The notes under the pieces: generated by a model
The model's input: the letters and a program-made list of their open reading frames with translations, nothing else
Told to the model about the DNA's origin: nothing
Database searches by the model: none
NCBI GenBank assembly: GCA_017940895.1
Contig: JAGAXM010000033.1
Location: forward strand, 1-64,000
Direction of reading: 5' to 3'
DNA: 64,000 nucleotides
Source: Clostridiales bacterium
GTDB taxonomy: Bacteria > Bacillota > Clostridia > Saccharofermentanales > Saccharofermentanaceae
In this document: positions 43,429 through 52,011 of the stretch, one piece after another
Layout of the letters: every line of letters starts with the position of its first letter
How positions within the stretch are numbered: position 1 is the stretch's first letter
Program-made: the position numbers and the translations under genes

Positions 43429-44283
43429 ATGAATCTTTGGTTCAGCGAATACCATGCACCTGACGTAAGACACAGCATTCGTGTCACAAGACACCTTTAT
43501 TCGGGCAAGAGCGATTATCAGCAGATCGATATCTTCGATACTCCCGAGTTCGGTAAGGTGCTGGCGCTTGACGGTAACGTAATGCTCACGGAGCGCGACG
43601 AGTTTATCTACGACGAGATGATCACGCACATCCCGATGTCCGTTCATCCGAACGTCCAGGATATTCTTGTTATAGGCGCGGGAGACGGAGGTGTCGTTAA
43701 GGAGCTCACAAGATACGAGAGCGTTAAGAGGATCGACCTCGTTGAGATGGACGACAAGGTTATCGAAGCGTGCCGCACATATCTTCCCGAGAACGCCTGC
43801 AAGCTCGACGACTCAAGAGTTCATATCTACTACGATAATGCACTCCGTTTCATAAGAAGAAGTTCCGACGAATACGACCTCATTATCGTTGATTCCAACG
43901 ATCCGTTCGGACCTTCCGAGGGGTACTTCACAAGAGAGTTCTACGGCATCTGCTACAACGCTTTAAGAAGCGACGGAATCATGGTAAACCAGCAGGGAAG
44001 CCCCTTCTACAAGCACGACGCGGAAGCGATGCAAAGAAGTCACAAGAGGATCGTAAACACCTTCCCGATAAGCCGCGTATATCAGGCACACATTCCGACC
44101 TACGCCGCGGGTTACTGGCTCTTCGGCTTCGCGAGCAAGAAGTATCACCCCATCGAGGACTTCGACGAAGAGAGGTGGAAGAAATTGCACTTAAGCACCA
44201 AGTACTACACAACAAAACTTCATGTGGGTTCTTTCTATCTTCCCGCATACCTCGAAAAGATGCTTATGGAGGTTGAATCGTGA
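43429..44283 (+). CDS. speE: Spermidine synthase (polyamine aminopropyltransferase)
   Basis: 284 residues. N-terminal beta domain and a Rossmann methyltransferase-like core: VIGAGDGGVVKELTRY near residue 82, LVEMDDKVIEACR near 104 and the DSNDPFGPSEGYFT catalytic loop near 160, where SpeE has DSTDP-type sequence. The enzyme moves the aminopropyl group of decarboxylated S-adenosylmethionine to putrescine. No speD (AdoMet decarboxylase) is present in the operon, so its donor must come from elsewhere. AAGGAGGATAAC precedes the ATG. Overlaps the agmatinase gene by 4 nt. Confidence 0.9.
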   Translation: MNLWFSEYHAPDVRHSIRVTRHLYSGKSDYQQIDIFDTPEFGKVLALDGNVMLTERDEFIYDEMITHIPMSVHPNVQDILVIGAGDGGVVKELTRYESVKRIDLVEMDDKVIEACRTYLPENACKLDDSRVHIYYDNALRFIRRSSDEYDLIIVDSNDPFGPSEGYFTREFYGICYNALRSDGIMVNQQGSPFYKHDAEAMQRSHKRIVNTFPISRVYQAHIPTYAAGYWLFGFASKKYHPIEDFDEERWKKLHLSTKYYTTKLHVGSFYLPAYLEKMLMEVES

Positions 44284-45134
44284 ACAAGAATGTAGAGACG
44301 TTTATCGGCTGCGACAGCGGGTATAACGAATCAAAAATCGTGCTCTGGGGTGCGCCTTTTGATTCCACGACGAGCTTTCGTCCGGGAGCAAGATTCGGAA
44401 GCGCGGCGATCCGCCATGAAAGCTTCGGAATAGAAACATACAGTCCTTATCAGGACAAGGATCTTACCGATATCAAAGTGTTCGACTGCGGCGATCTCGA
44501 ACTGTGCTTCGGTTCATCCGAATCGGCGCTTAATGACATCGAAGAGCAGACAGAGAAGATCTTAAATGACGGCAAGCTTCCGATCATGATCGGAGGCGAG
44601 CATCTCGTAACCTACGGCGCGGTGAAGGCTGTGTTTAAGAAGTATCCTGAACTCCGGATAATCCACTTCGATGCGCATGCTGACTTAAGAGACGATTACC
44701 TCGGTGTGAAGCTCAGCCACGCTTGTGTCTTGAGAAGGTGCCACGGTCTTGTGGGTGACGGCAAGATCCACCAGTTCTGCATAAGAAGCGGTGAGAGGGA
44801 TGAGTTTAAGTTTGCTGCCTCCCACACTGATATGCACAAGTTTAATTTCGACGGGCTTAAGGAAGTGTGTGAGGAACTTTCCAAGAACAACACACCCGTG
44901 TACTTCACGATCGATCTTGACTGTCTTGATCTGTCCGTGTTCTGCGGAACGGGTACACCGGAGGCAGGCGGAGTTAATTTTGCGCAGCTTCTTGATGCGA
45001 TCCTTACGGTAAGCAAGACGAACATCGTGGGCGCGGATGTGAACGAGCTTGCACCCATGCTTGATGCAAGCGGCGCTTCAACAGCAGTTGCCTGCAAAGT
45101 ATTAAGAGAATTGATCCTTTCAATCAACACATAA
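44280..45134 (+). CDS. speB: Agmatinase-type ureohydrolase
   Basis: 284 residues of the arginase/agmatinase family. GTG start at 44280 overlaps the speE stop. Binuclear manganese ligands: GGEHLVTYG near residue 105, HFDAHADLRDDYLG near 128 and TIDLDCLDLSVFCGTGTPEAGG near 215. Converts agmatine to putrescine and urea; in a carboxyaminopropylagmatine-type route a member of this family acts at a later step instead. Placement between speE and the carboxyspermidine genes supports a polyamine role. Confidence 0.88.
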   Translation: MNKNVETFIGCDSGYNESKIVLWGAPFDSTTSFRPGARFGSAAIRHESFGIETYSPYQDKDLTDIKVFDCGDLELCFGSSESALNDIEEQTEKILNDGKLPIMIGGEHLVTYGAVKAVFKKYPELRIIHFDAHADLRDDYLGVKLSHACVLRRCHGLVGDGKIHQFCIRSGERDEFKFAASHTDMHKFNFDGLKEVCEELSKNNTPVYFTIDLDCLDLSVFCGTGTPEAGGVNFAQLLDAILTVSKTNIVGADVNELAPMLDASGASTAVACKVLRELILSINT

Positions 45135-45150
45135 TAAGGGGGATAAGAAC

Positions 45151-46410
45151 ATGAGCAGAGTATTGGTGATCGGATGCGGCGGTGTCGCGAATGTAGCGAT
45201 CAGAAAGTGCTGTCAGGTGGACGATGTGTTCACCGAGCTTTGCATCGCAAGCAGAACAAAGTCAAAGTGCGACGCACTCGCAGAAGCACTTAAGGGGAAG
45301 ACGAGGACAGTCATCACAACGGCGCAGGTTGATGCAGATAATGTTGATGAGCTGGTCGCGCTTATCAATTCATACAGGCCCGATCTTGTCATGAATATCG
45401 CGCTTCCTTATCAGGACCTTACGATAATGGATGCGTGCCTCATCTGCGGCGTTAACTACATGGATACCGCTAACTACGAGCCTGAGGATACAGATGACCC
45501 TGAGTGGCGTGCGATCTATGATAAGAGATGTAAGGAGCAGGGTTTCTCTGCTTACTTTGATTACAGCTGGCAGTGGGCGTACAAGGAGAAGTTCGAGAAG
45601 GCAGGGCTTACGGCACTTCTCGGCTGCGGCTTCGACCCCGGAGTAACCCAGGCTTACTGCGCTTATGCGAAGAAGCACGAGTTCGATGAGATCGATACGA
45701 TCGACATTCTCGACTGCAACGGCGGCGACCACGGCTATGCTTTTGCCACCAACTTCAACCCCGAAGTAAATCTTCGTGAGGTCTCCGCTCCCGGAAGCTA
45801 CATCGAGAACGGCAAGTGGGTAGAGATCCCCGCCATGAGTATCAAGCGTGAGTACAACTTCGACTCCGTAGGACAGAAGGACATGTATCTTCTTCACCAC
45901 GAGGAGCTCGAGTCTCTTGCCGTAAACATCCCTGAGGTTAAGAGGATACGTTTCTTCATGACATTCGGACAAAGCTATCTTACACACATGAAGTGTCTCG
46001 AGAATGTCGGCATGCTTTCCACGGTTCCCGTTAACTTCGAAGGACACGAGATCGTTCCCATCAAGTTCCTCAAGGAGCTTCTCCCTGATCCTGTAAGCCT
46101 CGGTCCCCGCACACACGGCAAGACCAACATCGGCTGCATCTTCACGGGTAAGAAGGACGGCAAGGAAAAGACATACTACATCTACAATGTATGCGATCAC
46201 CAGGAGTGCTACAAGGAAGTTGAGAGCCAGGCTATAAGCTACACAACAGGCGTACCCGCAATGTGCGGCGCTCTCATGCTTCTTACGGGCAAGTGGACAG
46301 ATAAGGGCGTTCACACTGTAGAAGAATTCGATCCGGATCCGTTCCTTGATGCACTCGATAAGCACGGACTTCCGAGAAGAGAGAACTTCAATCCCGTACT
46401 GGTAGAGTGA
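45151..46410 (+). CDS. Carboxy(nor)spermidine dehydrogenase (saccharopine dehydrogenase family)
   Basis: 419 residues: NADP-binding Rossmann start VLVIGCGGVANVAIRKCCQ at residue 4, GCGFDPGVTQAYCAYA near 163 and LDCNGGDHGYAFATNFNPE near 188, as in carboxynorspermidine/carboxyspermidine dehydrogenases. It condenses aspartate semialdehyde with a diamine (or with agmatine in the CAPA pathway) and reduces the product. AAGGGGGAT precedes the ATG. Adjacent to its usual partner decarboxylase. Which amine it prefers cannot be read from sequence. Confidence 0.88.
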   Translation: MSRVLVIGCGGVANVAIRKCCQVDDVFTELCIASRTKSKCDALAEALKGKTRTVITTAQVDADNVDELVALINSYRPDLVMNIALPYQDLTIMDACLICGVNYMDTANYEPEDTDDPEWRAIYDKRCKEQGFSAYFDYSWQWAYKEKFEKAGLTALLGCGFDPGVTQAYCAYAKKHEFDEIDTIDILDCNGGDHGYAFATNFNPEVNLREVSAPGSYIENGKWVEIPAMSIKREYNFDSVGQKDMYLLHHEELESLAVNIPEVKRIRFFMTFGQSYLTHMKCLENVGMLSTVPVNFEGHEIVPIKFLKELLPDPVSLGPRTHGKTNIGCIFTGKKDGKEKTYYIYNVCDHQECYKEVESQAISYTTGVPAMCGALMLLTGKWTDKGVHTVEEFDPDPFLDALDKHGLPRRENFNPVLVE

Positions 46411-47570
46411 TTAATATGAACGGCATCTTCGACGGCTTAAAAACACCCTGCTATGTGATAGACGAGGCTAAGCTTCTTAAGAATGCTGAAGTGCTCGCTT
46501 CGGTCATGTCCCACACAGGTTGCAAGATCCTGCTCGCACAGAAAGCGTTCTCGAATTACGACTTCTATCCTTTGCTGTCAGGTTACCTTGCAGGCACTGA
46601 GGCGAGCGGCCTTTATGAAGCGCGGCTCGGCAAGGAAGAGATGCCTGAAGGTGAGGTGCACGTCTTCTGCGGGGCGTACCGCGATGATGAATTCGATGAG
46701 CTTCTGAAGTACGCGGATCACATCGTATTTAACTCGATACATCAGCTTGCTAAGTTCGGTCGTAAGGCTGAGAGTGCAGGCAAGAGTGTAGGTCTTCGTA
46801 TCAATCCCGAGTGCTCCACTCAGGAAGGTCATGAGATCTACGATCCGTGCGCGCGTGGAAGCCGCCTGGGGGTGACCAGAAGCGTGTGGGATAAGGAGAT
46901 GACGCCAAAGCTTCTCGAGCTTCTGGATGGGCTTCATTTCCATACCCTCTGCGAGCAGAATTCGGATGCGCTTGAAGTGACGGTACGTGCAGTGGAGGAG
47001 AAGTTCGGTGACGTCCTTCCCCGCATGAAGTGGCTTAACATGGGCGGCGGTCATCACATCACGAAGCCTGATTACGATGTTAATAAGCTCGAACAGATTC
47101 TTATTGATACGAAGACGAAGTGGGGTGTACAGGTATATCTTGAGCCCGGAGAAGCGGTGGCGCTTAATGCGGGATATCTGCTTACACACGTGCTCGATGT
47201 CGTAGAGAATCAGGACGTGAAGATCGCGATCCTTGATGCGAGTGCGGCGTGCCACATGCCGGATGTCATCGAGATGCCGTACACGCCGCCTCTGAGGGGC
47301 GCAGACAGCAAAGATACCAAACCATACCGTTACAGACTCGGAGGCCCTACATGCCTCTCAGGTGACGTTATAGGGGATTATAGTTTTGATAACGAATTGA
47401 AGGAAGGCGACCTTCTCGTGTTCGAGGACATGGCGATCTATACCACGTGCAAGAACAACACATTTAACGGAATGCCGCTTCCTGATATCTACAGACTTAA
47501 AGCAGACGGCTCAACAGAGAAGTTAACGAACTTCGGCTACGGGGACTTCAAGCACCGCCTCGGAAGCTGA
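46407..47570 (+). CDS. nspC: Carboxynorspermidine decarboxylase
   Basis: 387 residues, alanine-racemase-fold PLP decarboxylase. The N-terminus LKTPCYVIDEAKLLKNAE and Schiff-base Lys in ILLAQKAFSNYDF near residue 44 fit NspC; phosphate and active-site motifs are LNMGGGHHIT near 213, EPGEAVALNAGYL near 251 and the dimer-interface PTCLSGDVIGDY near 317. It decarboxylates carboxy(nor)spermidine to the triamine, the last step of the SpeD-independent route. The GTG at 46407 overlaps the upstream stop; the ATG at 46416 is an alternative start. Last gene of the operon. Confidence 0.9.
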   Translation: MINMNGIFDGLKTPCYVIDEAKLLKNAEVLASVMSHTGCKILLAQKAFSNYDFYPLLSGYLAGTEASGLYEARLGKEEMPEGEVHVFCGAYRDDEFDELLKYADHIVFNSIHQLAKFGRKAESAGKSVGLRINPECSTQEGHEIYDPCARGSRLGVTRSVWDKEMTPKLLELLDGLHFHTLCEQNSDALEVTVRAVEEKFGDVLPRMKWLNMGGGHHITKPDYDVNKLEQILIDTKTKWGVQVYLEPGEAVALNAGYLLTHVLDVVENQDVKIAILDASAACHMPDVIEMPYTPPLRGADSKDTKPYRYRLGGPTCLSGDVIGDYSFDNELKEGDLLVFEDMAIYTTCKNNTFNGMPLPDIYRLKADGSTEKLTNFGYGDFKHRLGS

Positions 47571-48149
<579 letters not shown>

Positions 48150-48163
<14 letters not shown>

Positions 48164-48479
48164 GTATAAGTTAAAGGATAAAGACAATCTCACAGAAGAG
48201 GAGATTAAGGCGGTTGAGGCTGGTCGTAAGAAGTCGGTTGTATTTGATGATGATTCGCCAGAGATTACTCCTGAAATGATGAAGCGGGCATATAGACCAG
48301 GTCGCGCTAAATCTACCAAGAGAATGGTTTCAATGTACATGGAAGAAGCTGATATTGAATACTTTAAGTCAATGTCAAAAGACACGGGTATTCCTTATCA
48401 GACACTTATCAGTATGTATTTGACTGATTGTAGGAAAAACAAGAGGACATTTAATCCGGTTTGGGAAGAACCTGCATAA
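48150..48479 (+). CDS. brnA: BrnA-family antitoxin
   Basis: About 109 residues from the ATG at 48150 (GGAAAGGTGG upstream; the open frame extends to 48117 but precedes that site). The C-terminal half has the BrnA pattern: a proline-rich neck DDDSPEITPEMMKRAYRPGR, then KRMVSMYMEEADIEYFKSMSKDTGIPYQTLISMYL, a ribbon-helix-helix DNA-binding domain. It would neutralise BrnT and autoregulate the operon. Here it is intact while the toxin carries a stop codon, so it may persist as a regulator or solitary antitoxin. Confidence 0.82.
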
Positions 48480-48491
48480 TAAAGTTAGAAT

Positions 48492-48527
48492 GATCCCCTG
48501 ATTTGAACAAACTTCAGGGGGTCTTTT
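48492..48527 (+). terminator. Intrinsic terminator of the brnTA unit
   Basis: GATCCCCTGA (48492-48501) pairs with TCAGGGGGTC (48514-48523), followed by TTTT. Confidence 0.85.
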
Positions 48528-48576
48528 AATAACCCTTGGGTAAGTAATTTTCATTGTGGTCTTATCTATTTAGACA

Positions 48577-48589
48577 ATATGTAATGACC
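48577..48589 (+). repeat. Left subterminal inverted repeat of the IS
   Basis: ATATGTAATGACC, exactly complementary to 50098-50110 on the far side of the transposase gene. Confidence 0.8.
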
Positions 48590-48682
48590 CCCGATTTGTA
48601 GGTCCGTGGATTTACCCATATACTACAAGTCGCTAAAAACAATGTGGTGACGGGAATTACCGCATACAAATGGAGGTCAGAT

Positions 48683-49804
48683 ATGGATTATAGCACGGTT
48701 TATGTAGGCATGGATGTTCACAAAGAAACCTTCTCGGTTTGCTGTTATACAAACGAGAAGGAAAAAGCTGAGTATTGTCAGACAATTGATGCTCATTACA
48801 GTAAAGTCCTGAACTATCTTGAAGCAATGAAATTTCACTATGGTAATGATGTTCTGTTTATCTGCGGATATGAAGCCGGATGTCTCGGTTATACTTTGTA
48901 CCATCAGTTAACTGATCACGGCATTACCTGTGTTATTCTCGCACCTACAACGATGTTAAAGCCGTCAAGCGGAAAGAAGATTAAAACAGACAAAAGAGAT
49001 GCTGCTTTGATAGCACGTTGCCTGGCTCATAATGATTATAAAGCCGTACACATCCCTACGGATAAAGATGAACAGATCAAAGATTTTATTAGGATGAGAA
49101 ACGATCACAATCTCGCATTAAAGAAGATCAAGCAACAGATTCTGGCATTCTGCCTGAGGCACGGATATAGATATGATGCAGGAAAGAGCTACTGGACTCA
49201 GAAACATCTTGTATGGTTGCGTACGATAGAGATTGATGGACTGTATAAGGAAATCTTAGATGAATATCTCCTTACCTACCACACATTAATGGATAAAATA
49301 GATCGCATTGACAGACGAATTGAAGAATTGGCATACGATGAAGACTACAAAGACAAGGTAAATAAGCTTGTCTGTTTCATTGGAATAAAAACACATACAG
49401 CACTTGCAGTTATAGCTGAGACTGGCGATTTCAAACGATTCAAGGATGCGAGATCTTATTCTGCATATCTCGGTCTTGTCCCTGGAGAAGACTCAAGCGG
49501 GCAAAAGAGATGTGGGCTATCCATTACCAAATCGGGTAACAGCCATATACGTAGTCTCCTAGTAGAGGCTGCTCAAAGTTATACAAAAGGTCAGATTGGG
49601 CATAAATCAAAAGCTCTCAAAGAACGCCAAAGAAGTAATCCATCAGAAATAATCACATATGCGGATAAGGCTAATGAGCGATTAAAAAGAAAATACTACG
49701 GCATGACATTAAGAAATGGTAAAAGAGCTAATGTTGCAAAGACTGCAGTTGCAAGAGAACTCTCATGTTTCATTTGGGGAATGATGACGGAAAACTATAA
49801 CTAA
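48683..49804 (+). CDS. IS110-family DEDD transposase
   Basis: 373 residues from the ATG at 48683, placed by GGAGGT 5-6 nt upstream; the frame is open back to 48644 but lacks another site. N-terminal RuvC-like DEDD domain: YVGMDVHKETF (first Asp), ICGYEAGCLGY (Glu) and IKTDKRDAALIARCL (Asp pair). C-terminal transposase_20 domain: FIGIKTHTALAVIAETGDFKRF, LGLVPGEDSSGQKRCGLSITKSGNSHIRSLLVEAA, which holds the catalytic Ser. All key residues are present, so it is probably active. IS110 enzymes are guided by an element-encoded bridge or seek RNA rather than by terminal-repeat recognition alone. Confidence 0.92.
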   Translation: MDYSTVYVGMDVHKETFSVCCYTNEKEKAEYCQTIDAHYSKVLNYLEAMKFHYGNDVLFICGYEAGCLGYTLYHQLTDHGITCVILAPTTMLKPSSGKKIKTDKRDAALIARCLAHNDYKAVHIPTDKDEQIKDFIRMRNDHNLALKKIKQQILAFCLRHGYRYDAGKSYWTQKHLVWLRTIEIDGLYKEILDEYLLTYHTLMDKIDRIDRRIEELAYDEDYKDKVNKLVCFIGIKTHTALAVIAETGDFKRFKDARSYSAYLGLVPGEDSSGQKRCGLSITKSGNSHIRSLLVEAAQSYTKGQIGHKSKALKERQRSNPSEIITYADKANERLKRKYYGMTLRNGKRANVAKTAVARELSCFIWGMMTENYN

Positions 49805-50097
49805 GGACAATTAGCATGAATATAAATATCAGAAGCGGATAAGTGAAACACTTGCTCGGAACCCTGAAAGCACCTTGAAAGGGCTATGGCCATTTTAAGG
49901 TTCGAGCAATGTACGAGCCGGCTATGTCGGTACAAGAAATTGTGATCCACGCTTTTAGAGGGTATAGCTCACGGCGGACCATTGACCTGTAGGTAACCAA
50001 TCCACGTATATCAGAGTGGCCAAGGCCGAGAACTGATACTCCATAGCTCTTCTAAGATGCTTTCAGGTATTGTTGATACTAATTCAGTATTGACACA
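49805..50097 (+). ncRNA. Candidate bridge/seek RNA region of the IS
   Basis: About 290 nt between the transposase stop and the right inverted repeat, with no ORF. It is locally GC-richer than its surroundings and full of short stems, for example GTAC...CCG (near 49911) with CGG-TAC (near 49927), and GGCC-AA-GGCC near 50021. AATCCACG at 49999-50006 is complementary to CGTGGATT at 48605-48612, just inside the left repeat, as a donor-guide loop might be. In IS1111-group elements the guide RNA is encoded here. RNA ends were not determined. Confidence 0.5.
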
Positions 50098-50110
50098 GGT
50101 CATTACATAT
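50098..50110 (-). repeat. Right subterminal inverted repeat of the IS
   Basis: GGTCATTACATAT on the + strand, exact complement of 48577-48589. Confidence 0.8.
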
Positions 50111-50193
50111 CAGCCGGCAAAGATATGAATACGGGATAATTGCATCCCTGACTAACACACTATCCTTATTTATATACATTTTTCAAACATTCT

Positions 50194-50202
50194 TGATATA
50201 AT
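50194..50202 (+). promoter_or_regulatory. Extended -10 promoter of the lipoprotein genes
   Basis: TGA-TATAAT at 50194-50202, with no good -35. The leader to the ATG at 50272 contains two small hairpins (AGAGG/CCTCT near 50210-50224 and TTGGT/ACCAA near 50237-50253) and GGGAGGAT before the start. Bases 50114-50193 contain only a GGGAT/ATCCC hairpin (50133-50148). Confidence 0.45.
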
Positions 50203-50271
50203 GAGGGTCGAGAGGGTAACCTCTTTGCAGTATTTTGGTGTTGGAAACCAAGAATAAGGGAGGATTTTATT

Positions 50272-51027
50272 ATGAAAGCTATGCGTAAATTCTGTTCAGT
50301 TGTACTTTGTGCATCTCTGATGTGTACGGTAATTGCCGGATGCTCATCAGACGAAGCAGCTGAGACAAATGCAAATGCAGGCGAAGACACCGCCGTTGAA
50401 GAGGAATCTGAAGACGGATTGTATTATGGGTATTTCAAGATCCAGGATATGCCCGACGGCGGGAAAGAATTCACTATTGATTTCGCAAGATGCAATTTGC
50501 AGGAAGCAAAAGCAGGCACTTCAGGTGAACTTATTATTCCTGAAGGTGTTACTTCAATTAACGCCATGTTATTTGAAGGATTTCCTAACATCACAAGCGT
50601 AACAGTTCCCTCGACAGTAACAGAACTGCCCGCACGTTGTTTTATGAACTGCGCAAGTTTGGAAGAAGTAATTCTGCCTGACACGTTGGAAGTATTGAAT
50701 GGTTATACATTCTACGATAGTCCTGCACTCGAGACGATTATTCTGCCTAGCTCATTAAGAGTAATAGGCAAGGCGGATTTCGGTTGGGGTACTAATGCTC
50801 CTGATGTTAGAAACATCTACTTCTCGGATGGTATCGAACTTGAAGATTACACATACACGCATTCTGATCTCGTATATACAGCTATGCCTCGTTCATGGGC
50901 TGTAGACAATGTGTATGTTGTTGAAGGTTCCTGGATTGATCAGCACTTCGAAGAACTGTATGCAGATGATACAAACGGAAGTTCAGAAATGCCCGACAGA
51001 CAGTATTGGGATGGCGTAAATCCTTAA
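50272..51027 (+). CDS. BspA-like leucine-rich-repeat lipoprotein
   Basis: 251 residues. Lipoprotein signal MKAMRKFCSVVLCASLMCTVIAGC, cleavage before Cys24, then an acidic linker. Residues about 85-180 hold LRR_5 (BspA-type) repeats: GELIIPEGVTSI, NITSVTVPSTVTELPARCFMNC, SLEEVILPDTLEVLNGYTF, ALETIILPSSLRVIG. Such domains mediate surface binding in gut and oral anaerobes. Followed 15 nt later by a second lipoprotein with a related signal peptide. Ligand unknown. Confidence 0.78.
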   Translation: MKAMRKFCSVVLCASLMCTVIAGCSSDEAAETNANAGEDTAVEEESEDGLYYGYFKIQDMPDGGKEFTIDFARCNLQEAKAGTSGELIIPEGVTSINAMLFEGFPNITSVTVPSTVTELPARCFMNCASLEEVILPDTLEVLNGYTFYDSPALETIILPSSLRVIGKADFGWGTNAPDVRNIYFSDGIELEDYTYTHSDLVYTAMPRSWAVDNVYVVEGSWIDQHFEELYADDTNGSSEMPDRQYWDGVNP

Positions 51028-51042
51028 GGGAGGAATTGTTTT

Positions 51043-51783
51043 ATGAAATCAATGAAAAAGGTATGTGCACTGCTTGTTTGTGCTTCAATGGCATTCTCTG
51101 TTTTTGCATGTTCATCCGAGGCGGAAGGAAAGCCTGATAGATCTTCAGATGATGCTGAAGAAACTGAGATTGAAGAAATCGATGATCGTGAAGATCATTC
51201 TGATGAAGATGATGACAGCGCAGAAGAGACTGTGGAAAGATCTTCCGATGAGAATGCTGAAATTGAGATCCCTAGGGGAGAAGTATCCGAAGCAGACGTT
51301 AATGAGTTTTTGAGTAATATTCCGAGTTATTGGGTTATCGGCGATTATCAGGTAGTTTATTCTGATGATTTCGTTACTGTATCAGCTATGCCGTTATACA
51401 TAAGCGCTTCTGCGGGTGATGTAGTGTCCACATGGCCGATGATCATTTGGAAAACAGAGAATCATTGTTCTTTTACTGTTAGCGTTGATGGTAATGGTGA
51501 TTTCCAGACTGACGCGGGTCTTACAGAAGGTATGTATAATCATTTCAGTTCTTATGTTGAGCCCGGTTCAACTGGATATAATTGCACTGATTTTCAGACT
51601 GTTGAAGGCGGTACGGGATCTCGTGCAGATGACGGAAACATATATATGTATGATGTTATAAATGATGTATATTTTTCTGCCGATATCGAATCATACAATC
51701 CTGATGATGGTTATGAAGATATAGCTTCAAATCAGATAATGACAGTTGATTTTAGTGTCCTTGGAACACCTGACTACTCCTGA
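51043..51783 (+). CDS. Acidic lipoprotein of unknown function
   Basis: 246 residues, lipobox SVFAC with Cys23 after MKSMKKVCALLVCASMAF. Residues 25-85 are an Asp/Glu/Ser-rich, probably unstructured spacer; the rest (about 90-246) is a compact Tyr/Gly-rich beta domain (YWVIGDYQVVYSDDFVTVSAM, CSFTVSVDGNGDFQTD). No family recognised. Its signal peptide resembles that of the upstream BspA-like lipoprotein, so the two are probably co-expressed surface proteins. GGGAGGAATTG precedes the start. Confidence 0.7.
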   Translation: MKSMKKVCALLVCASMAFSVFACSSEAEGKPDRSSDDAEETEIEEIDDREDHSDEDDDSAEETVERSSDENAEIEIPRGEVSEADVNEFLSNIPSYWVIGDYQVVYSDDFVTVSAMPLYISASAGDVVSTWPMIIWKTENHCSFTVSVDGNGDFQTDAGLTEGMYNHFSSYVEPGSTGYNCTDFQTVEGGTGSRADDGNIYMYDVINDVYFSADIESYNPDDGYEDIASNQIMTVDFSVLGTPDYS

Positions 51784-51884
51784 TCAGTTACCTGTTGTAT
51801 ACGGGTTATATGCGGAATAGCAGTTTTCTACTCGAGCTAAGAGTTATCTGTGTAATGGAAGATGAATTTCATACTGAGCATTAG
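51784..51884 (+). other. Gene-free stretch between lipoprotein and coding remnant
   Basis: No gene assigned. The same reading frame as the remnant at 51885-52004 is open from about 51778 to a TAG at 51882-51884, so this stretch may belong to the same decayed gene. Confidence 0.3.
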
Positions 51885-52004
51885 CTTTTCCGATTTCGTG
51901 TGACCTTGGTTGAGTTTGATCCCGAACCCGCCTGGCAGGTCTCAAGATCCGGCATAACAGAGGGTACTAATCTGCCCGGCTACATCGAGATATTAGTGAA
52001 CTAA
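51885..52004 (+). pseudogene. Probable C-terminal remnant of a decayed gene
   Basis: After the TAG at 51882-51884 an open stretch reads LFRFRVTLVEFDPEPAWQVS followed by RSGITEGTNLPGYIEILVN and a TAA at 52002-52004. Codon use looks genuinely coding. It has no start codon with a ribosome site, and the frame is also open upstream of the TAG. Family not recognised. Confidence 0.35.
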
Positions 52005-52011
52005 TAATTCT

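Larger units (their letters stand above)
48570..50113 (+). mobile_element. IS110-family insertion sequence, IS1111-like layout
   Basis: A DEDD transposase gene is flanked by a perfect 13-bp inverted repeat, ATATGTAATGACC at 48577-48589 and its complement at 50098-50110. IS1111-group elements are known for short subterminal inverted repeats and a long non-coding region downstream of the transposase; both features are seen here (about 290 nt). Outer ends are estimated as a few bases beyond each repeat. No target-site duplication is expected for this family. The element lies between the brnTA terminator and the lipoprotein genes and does not obviously break a gene. Confidence 0.78.

Noticed and set aside
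45370-46365. Leftward 331-residue ORF inside the dehydrogenase gene
   Set aside because: Shadow frame of a clearly conserved gene; composition follows the opposite strand's codon bias.
50203-50271. Riboswitch in the lipoprotein leader
   Set aside because: Only two small independent hairpins, no long-range pairing and no terminator or ribosome-site sequestration visible.
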